NCBI GenBank assembly: GCA_964019695.1
Contig: OZ026515.1
Span: 36,658,994 to 36,722,993 of the forward strand
DNA length: 64,000 bases
Source: Loripinus fragilis
Taxonomy: Eukaryota > Mollusca > Bivalvia > Lucinida > Lucinidae
Direction: 5' to 3'
Positions within the stretch are counted from its first letter, which is position 1. Every line of letters starts with the position of its first letter. Position numbers and translations under genes: made by a program. This document shows positions 40,101-46,100 of this stretch, in pieces. Under the pieces are notes generated by a model, which did no database searches, was not told where the DNA came from, and was given only the letters and a program-made list of their open reading frames with translations.

Positions 40101-43100
40101 TCTCATATTAACTGCAATGTTGCACTTTGCCTGATAAACGTTGTCTATCTCACAGCATGTGCCTTTATCAGCCTATGATGACGTTGCACTTTTTGAATGA
40201 CGTTGCTAATGACAAGGAATCACAAAAGTTGAAAATTGTGTCATATTCGCTAGTTTGATGAGAGAAACAATAGGTAAACTGATAAATAGAATACCAGGTT
40301 CCCCTCTTTTGATATCAAGTTTACCAGGCTCGGCTTTGAGAACGCATGTTGAATCGCTCGGCAAGCCTCGCAATGTCAACAAGCTTTCTCAAAGCCTTGC
40401 CTTGTAAACTTGATATCAAAAGACACTCAACTAGTATTCTCTATGTCTGATTGGGTTACACCAAACATTTAGGACAGTTACAATACTGTGATAAACATGT
40501 ACTGTACGAAACCTGGCATTGCAAAGTAATGTTGCTTTTCATTGATAAGTAGTTCAACTGTTTTCTGTAGGCTCAACAAAACTCATTTTCACTGCTTTGT
40601 TTGAAGGGAAAAATTCCTAATGTTTTAGATTGGTGAAAACCATATTCAATATGTTATACTGTCATAAATCGGGTTTTAAGGCTCTGATTGAACAACATTG
40701 TAAAACTACACAGGGGACAAAAAAAAAATCAATATTGTACTTGTCCTGCAGGACGAGTGACTTACAATTTTCACTCGTCCTGCAAACATATGCACTTGTC
40801 CTTTAAAAGTGTATGCAATAAAGAACATAAGGCAGTAATATGTAATACAACTTCCTCAAGTTATTCTTCCAAAAGCACTTGAATTAGTCGTCCTTTCTAG
40901 ATTTCACTCGTAATTACGAGGGGACAAGTGGAATTTTTATCCCATGCTACAATTTCAGACCATCAATTCAGACCATAAATCGGACGTTATACCTCCATAT
41001 TTTAAAATTTTGAACACATTAATCCGCTAATACAAGGTCCAATTAACAACAAGTTTGAGCAAAAAACAGTTATTCTTTTCTTATCATTCAGCTAAAACAT
41101 GTGTACTGGGTGATCAAAAGAAACGACTCATTGAGATGGTTCTTTTGAGTAACCAAAACTTGTTTTGGTTGATAAATGAGATGGGTTTTTTTATTACATT
41201 GTACCTACTCTTATTTGGAGACCTGGCACAGGCCATGACATGAGAGAGTGTAACTGAAAATTATTTTTCTTATTTCTCAACCAAATCATATGTTGTGGGT
41301 ACTCAAAAGAACCATCTCAATGAGATGGTTCTCTTGAGTACCCAAAACACATGTTTAAATTAATAGGCAGTCACAGATTTATTTACAATTTCGGGCTTAT
41401 GGGTCCTGGGACTCGCTACATCCAATATCAATGAGTCCCCACTGCAAACTAATGAGTCCAAAACACTTTTTTTAATGACAAGTCTGCCATACTATTGCAT
41501 CCCGGGACTCGCTGGGATTCCCTGAAATAAAAACTTATGCGCAAAAGATGCAGGATGCGCAGGTAACAAAATCACTGAATAGGTTAGGAAAAAATGACAA
41601 TTTTACGCTCAAAAGTTCTGCTTCACTGGACCCATGATACCTGAGTGAGTTATTGGGCAGTATGGAAAGCCTTCCTTCATCTTTGAGAATATCCCACCCA
41701 ATCATCCAGTTCATCTCCGGCTCTGGTTCGCCGAGACCAAGACAGTCTATTCTCACATTATTACCCTGGTCAACTATTGTATCTGTTGGTTCAAGCAAGA
41801 ATGATGGAGGCTCTGTGGCAAAAAGAAATTGATATACAATAAGGCCAGAATTTATTTATTAGTTGATTTATGAGGATTTTTTTTCAGATTTAGGGTCGGG
41901 GGGACAAAAAAAAAAGCTCTGAAAATTTTTCATTTTTTTTTTATATTTTTTAATTTTTTTTTTAATATCTCCAGAAAAAACAGTAAAACTGGTAAGGCAA
42001 ACCAACAGTATGTATCAAATTTATAAATATTTAATCATTTTCCTAAAAATCTGGACAGGACAATCACTTTTTACAGTGTCACTCTCAAAAATACACAGAC
42101 AGAACCTCAAAAAAATATTATTTTTTTCAACAAAACAAATAATATTTAGAGTCGGCGGATAAAATGAAATAAAAATTTTAGAAATTAAATTTTATTTTTT
42201 TCCTACTTTCTGTAAAATTACAGTACGAGGGTTCGTAAATCAACTAATAAAAAAATTCTGGCCTAAGCAGTTACTGAGATTTAGCAAAGTCAAGATTTAA
42301 TACAAGATTTTATCAAAGGGCCTTAAAAAATCATCTGACCATATCATGCGGGTGATATGCTTAACTACTATTGATACTGATGCTTCCCATAAGGTTTGAT
42401 TGAAACCTATTACGTAGTTGATGAGGATTTATGTGGACAAGGTTTCCTTGCACACCAGATAAGGATATCTGAGATTTTACCCTGGGATAGAAAATCTTAT
42501 CTCACTCATGCTATCTTACCCAGGACGTCAAGAAACGTCATCATGTGAAATTGTATCCAAGCGTATTCAGGGGCTTCTGGAAGCTTATTTTAAAACTAAT
42601 AAATAAATAAATAATTAACAAATAAATAAAAACAGTGGTGAGCAAGAAAAAGAATCCATTATTCGTGTGAGGGTAGGATAGAAAAATCCGTCCCTCCCGA
42701 TCACGGTTTGTCATCACTCGACAAGCCTCGTGATGCCAAAAGGCGATCCTCAGGATGGATTTTTCTATCCTACCCTCACACTCATGATGGATTCTTATAT
42801 TATCAAAGAGCTGAAATTCCAATAAAATATCGTCCAGCCATATGCCCATCTGGTCTTCTTAGTGAAGGTTCTCATGAAGTTTTGTTGAAATCTGTCAGTG
42901 GTTGCTGACTATTCACACAGATAAGATTTAATACATACAGTAAAACCTGTCTTAAGCGACCACTCCAAAAAAGACAAAACAAAGATCTTAATGACATGTA
43001 GTAGCTCAATGAAGGTCGAAAGTTATGCAGAATGCTCCCCTTGGAGCATTCTGCAATACTTTTGACCTGCATTAAGCGGTATTCTGTCTTAAAACCAATT

Positions 43101-46100
43101 TATGGTCCTCTTTTTGAGTGGCCACTTAAGGTTATACTGTACAGTAATCTCATGAGCTTGCCTAAATGAGCCGGCTCCAGAAAACAGGCCTCAATTTTAT
43201 AAAACTTTTTTCATGATCAACTCCACTGAGCAAGAAATTTCAACTGCTCATAGAAGAAAAAATGGTGAAAAATAAAAATTCTTCTTGCTTTAAAACTCTC
43301 AGATGTTGTTATCCTGCTAAAAAAAGTTAAAATGCCAACAATTGTTGGCAAAACACTTATGAACTGTGCAAACAGTGCAGACTTAATGAAATGCTACCTT
43401 ATGGGGCATTTCATCAGTTTTAACTGTTTGCCAAAATACCTGCTCACTGGAATCCAGAATGAAAAAGGTTTAAAATGGATAATGACCACCCGAAAATTAT
43501 TCATTTTTTGAATTGATAGAGAAATACATCGGCAAACAAAAGCTGTTAACTAAATTGTTCTAACCTCTAACAGTGAGCATGGCAACTCCCTCTGATGTTC
43601 CGGCATCATTAGTAGCCACACACTTGTATTCCCCGGCATCTGAGCTCTGAAACAGAAACACAACATAACTCTTTGCATGCTGGGTATTTTTTCATGCTAT
43701 TTGTTGTCATCTGCTGCCTTTTTTTTCAAAATTAGCTTTTTCAAAAAATTATTTCAGGATCACTATCAGAGTGTCAAACGGTTTGGATTTGTCAAACCTT
43801 TTGTCGGTCCTGATCTGGGTCCAAACTGTTTGCAAAGGTTATCAGCAGACGACAAAAGCTGTCGCTAACCAGTTAAATATTCAGCCATGTGAGGACATAA
43901 ACTCTTCACCTGCTAATTTCGTCTGCTGATAACCTTTGAAAACAGTTTGGATCCAGATCAGGACCAACAAAATGTAGGGCCTGATCTGGATCCAAACTGT
44001 CTAACTCGCTGATGGAATTCCTGAAAAAAAAATTGTAAAAAAAAACAGCAAAAGACAAAATAGCATACAAAATTTCCTAGCATGCAGAGCTGAACATGAA
44101 AGTACCACCTACAATTTGCAGAAAAATACATTTTCATATTCTTTCTTTTGTTTTTTAAAACAAAATAAGGCTTTACACTTCCTATGAATCTGTTGCCAGC
44201 AGAGAGTTTAGTTTAGATTTTGGCCACACACATTGAATCACACAATCTGCATATTCTAAAACATTTACTCAAGAAAGAGTGCCTAATCTTTTTGAAACTC
44301 TCTCATTTTGAATTGCTGTGGTAGCTTCTCTAGCAACAATATTAGGATCAAATCAGATAGTTTTGTCATGCAGATGCTTTATACAAGGGAAGCAACTCTC
44401 CTTTTATACTCAAATGTGACTTCATCTTTATCCAGTTTTTGTTTGTTTTGATGCTTTACATTCCAGTCAACCATTTTTCAGTTGTGTCAGAACGATTTCC
44501 TGTCTTCCTGGGTTGAACCAGTACTAAGCAGCAGATAAAGTGTCTTGCTCAAGGACACATCACAGTGATTGTGCCAGTGGTGAGTCTTGAACTGGCAACC
44601 CTTCAACCCCTAGTCTAATGCTCTACAAACTGAGGACATCTTTATAAAGTCAGGTGTAACCACAGGTTTAGATAAACAAACAATTACAGTGAAAAATTGT
44701 GAATATTTTCTTTCCCATCAATTTTAACATATGTTTTAGGTGCTCAAAAGAACAGTCTCATTGAGACGGTTCTTTTGAGTACCCACAACATATGTACCCA
44801 CAACATATGTTTTGGTTCAGAAATAAGAAAATAAAATTTTCGTTACGCATTCTTAACTAGAGTCCTAGGTGTACCTATGTTGACTTACTGTTGATTGGTA
44901 GATAACTAGAGAGCCATTATTAAGCTGCTTTATTCTTTCACTAAGTTCTACTGGTCGACCATTTTTCATCCAGAAGACTTCCGGAGGTGGATCCCCAGAC
45001 ACGGAACATTCCAGAACAACCTTCTCTGCTATAGTGATAGCTTTGTTACCAGGGGGAGCCAAAATTTCTGGTGGAACTAAAGAAAACACAATTCACAATT
45101 AACCCATTTCCAATCCTGCTCTCTCATCTGCTTAAGTTCTTGGGTAGCCTATATTGCAAAAAATATGAATTCAGATCAGACTGCTCCTAGTGGAGCAGTC
45201 TGATCAGGGTTCATAGTGTTTGCTTCCATGATAAAATCTAGTCTGAAGTGCACTTAAATAAATATGCAGCAGACATGAAAAGCATACATTTTAACTGGGA
45301 GCAGTCTGGTCAGGGTTCATAGTGTTTGCTTCCATGAACAAATCTAGTCTGAAGTGGCACTTAAATATATATGCAGCAGACATGAAAAGCAGACATTTTA
45401 ACTGGGAGCAGTCTGATCAGTTTTCATACTGTTTGCATCCATGAAAAAATCTAGTTTGAAGTGCACCTGAATTTATGCAGCAGACATGAAAAACAGACAA
45501 CTTTTTCAGGACAAAAATGTGTCGGAGTAAGGGTTAATGTTCTAGAATTTCACCCAGAAGATAAAATGTGGTGCATCCTCAGATCTAAACAACAATTCAC
45601 ATAAGGTAATTCATTGCACATTCTATTTCAAAGTCAGTAATAAGGAAACATTCACATTCACCAGGCAACAATTAGAGCATAATTCGCCAGAAAGTTTTAT
45701 CTTGTATACGTTGTAGCATGTACAAGTAGATTCAGTTCAATTGGTAACTTACCTCACAAGATTTTGTCTATTGCTTTTTATAAACAAAAAACATAGAGTA
45801 AAAAATCTTTATGCCAAATATACATGCCGAATATACACAATCGCAGAATAGATACTCACAGAATATACACTGAACAATATTTCTAATTGGTCATCTCTGC
45901 TAATTGGTCATTCTTTATATTTGATTTTTGCCAGATCTTCAGAAAAAAACACATTTTTTTTTAAACAAGACCAAACTCTGCTCAGGACCGGCATCACCTG
46001 TGCACATCTTCAATGTGTGAACAATCATTATGCAAAGTATGAATATAAAGGAATGAAATCTGTTTGAGATACATATTATACACACAAATTACATAGAAAA

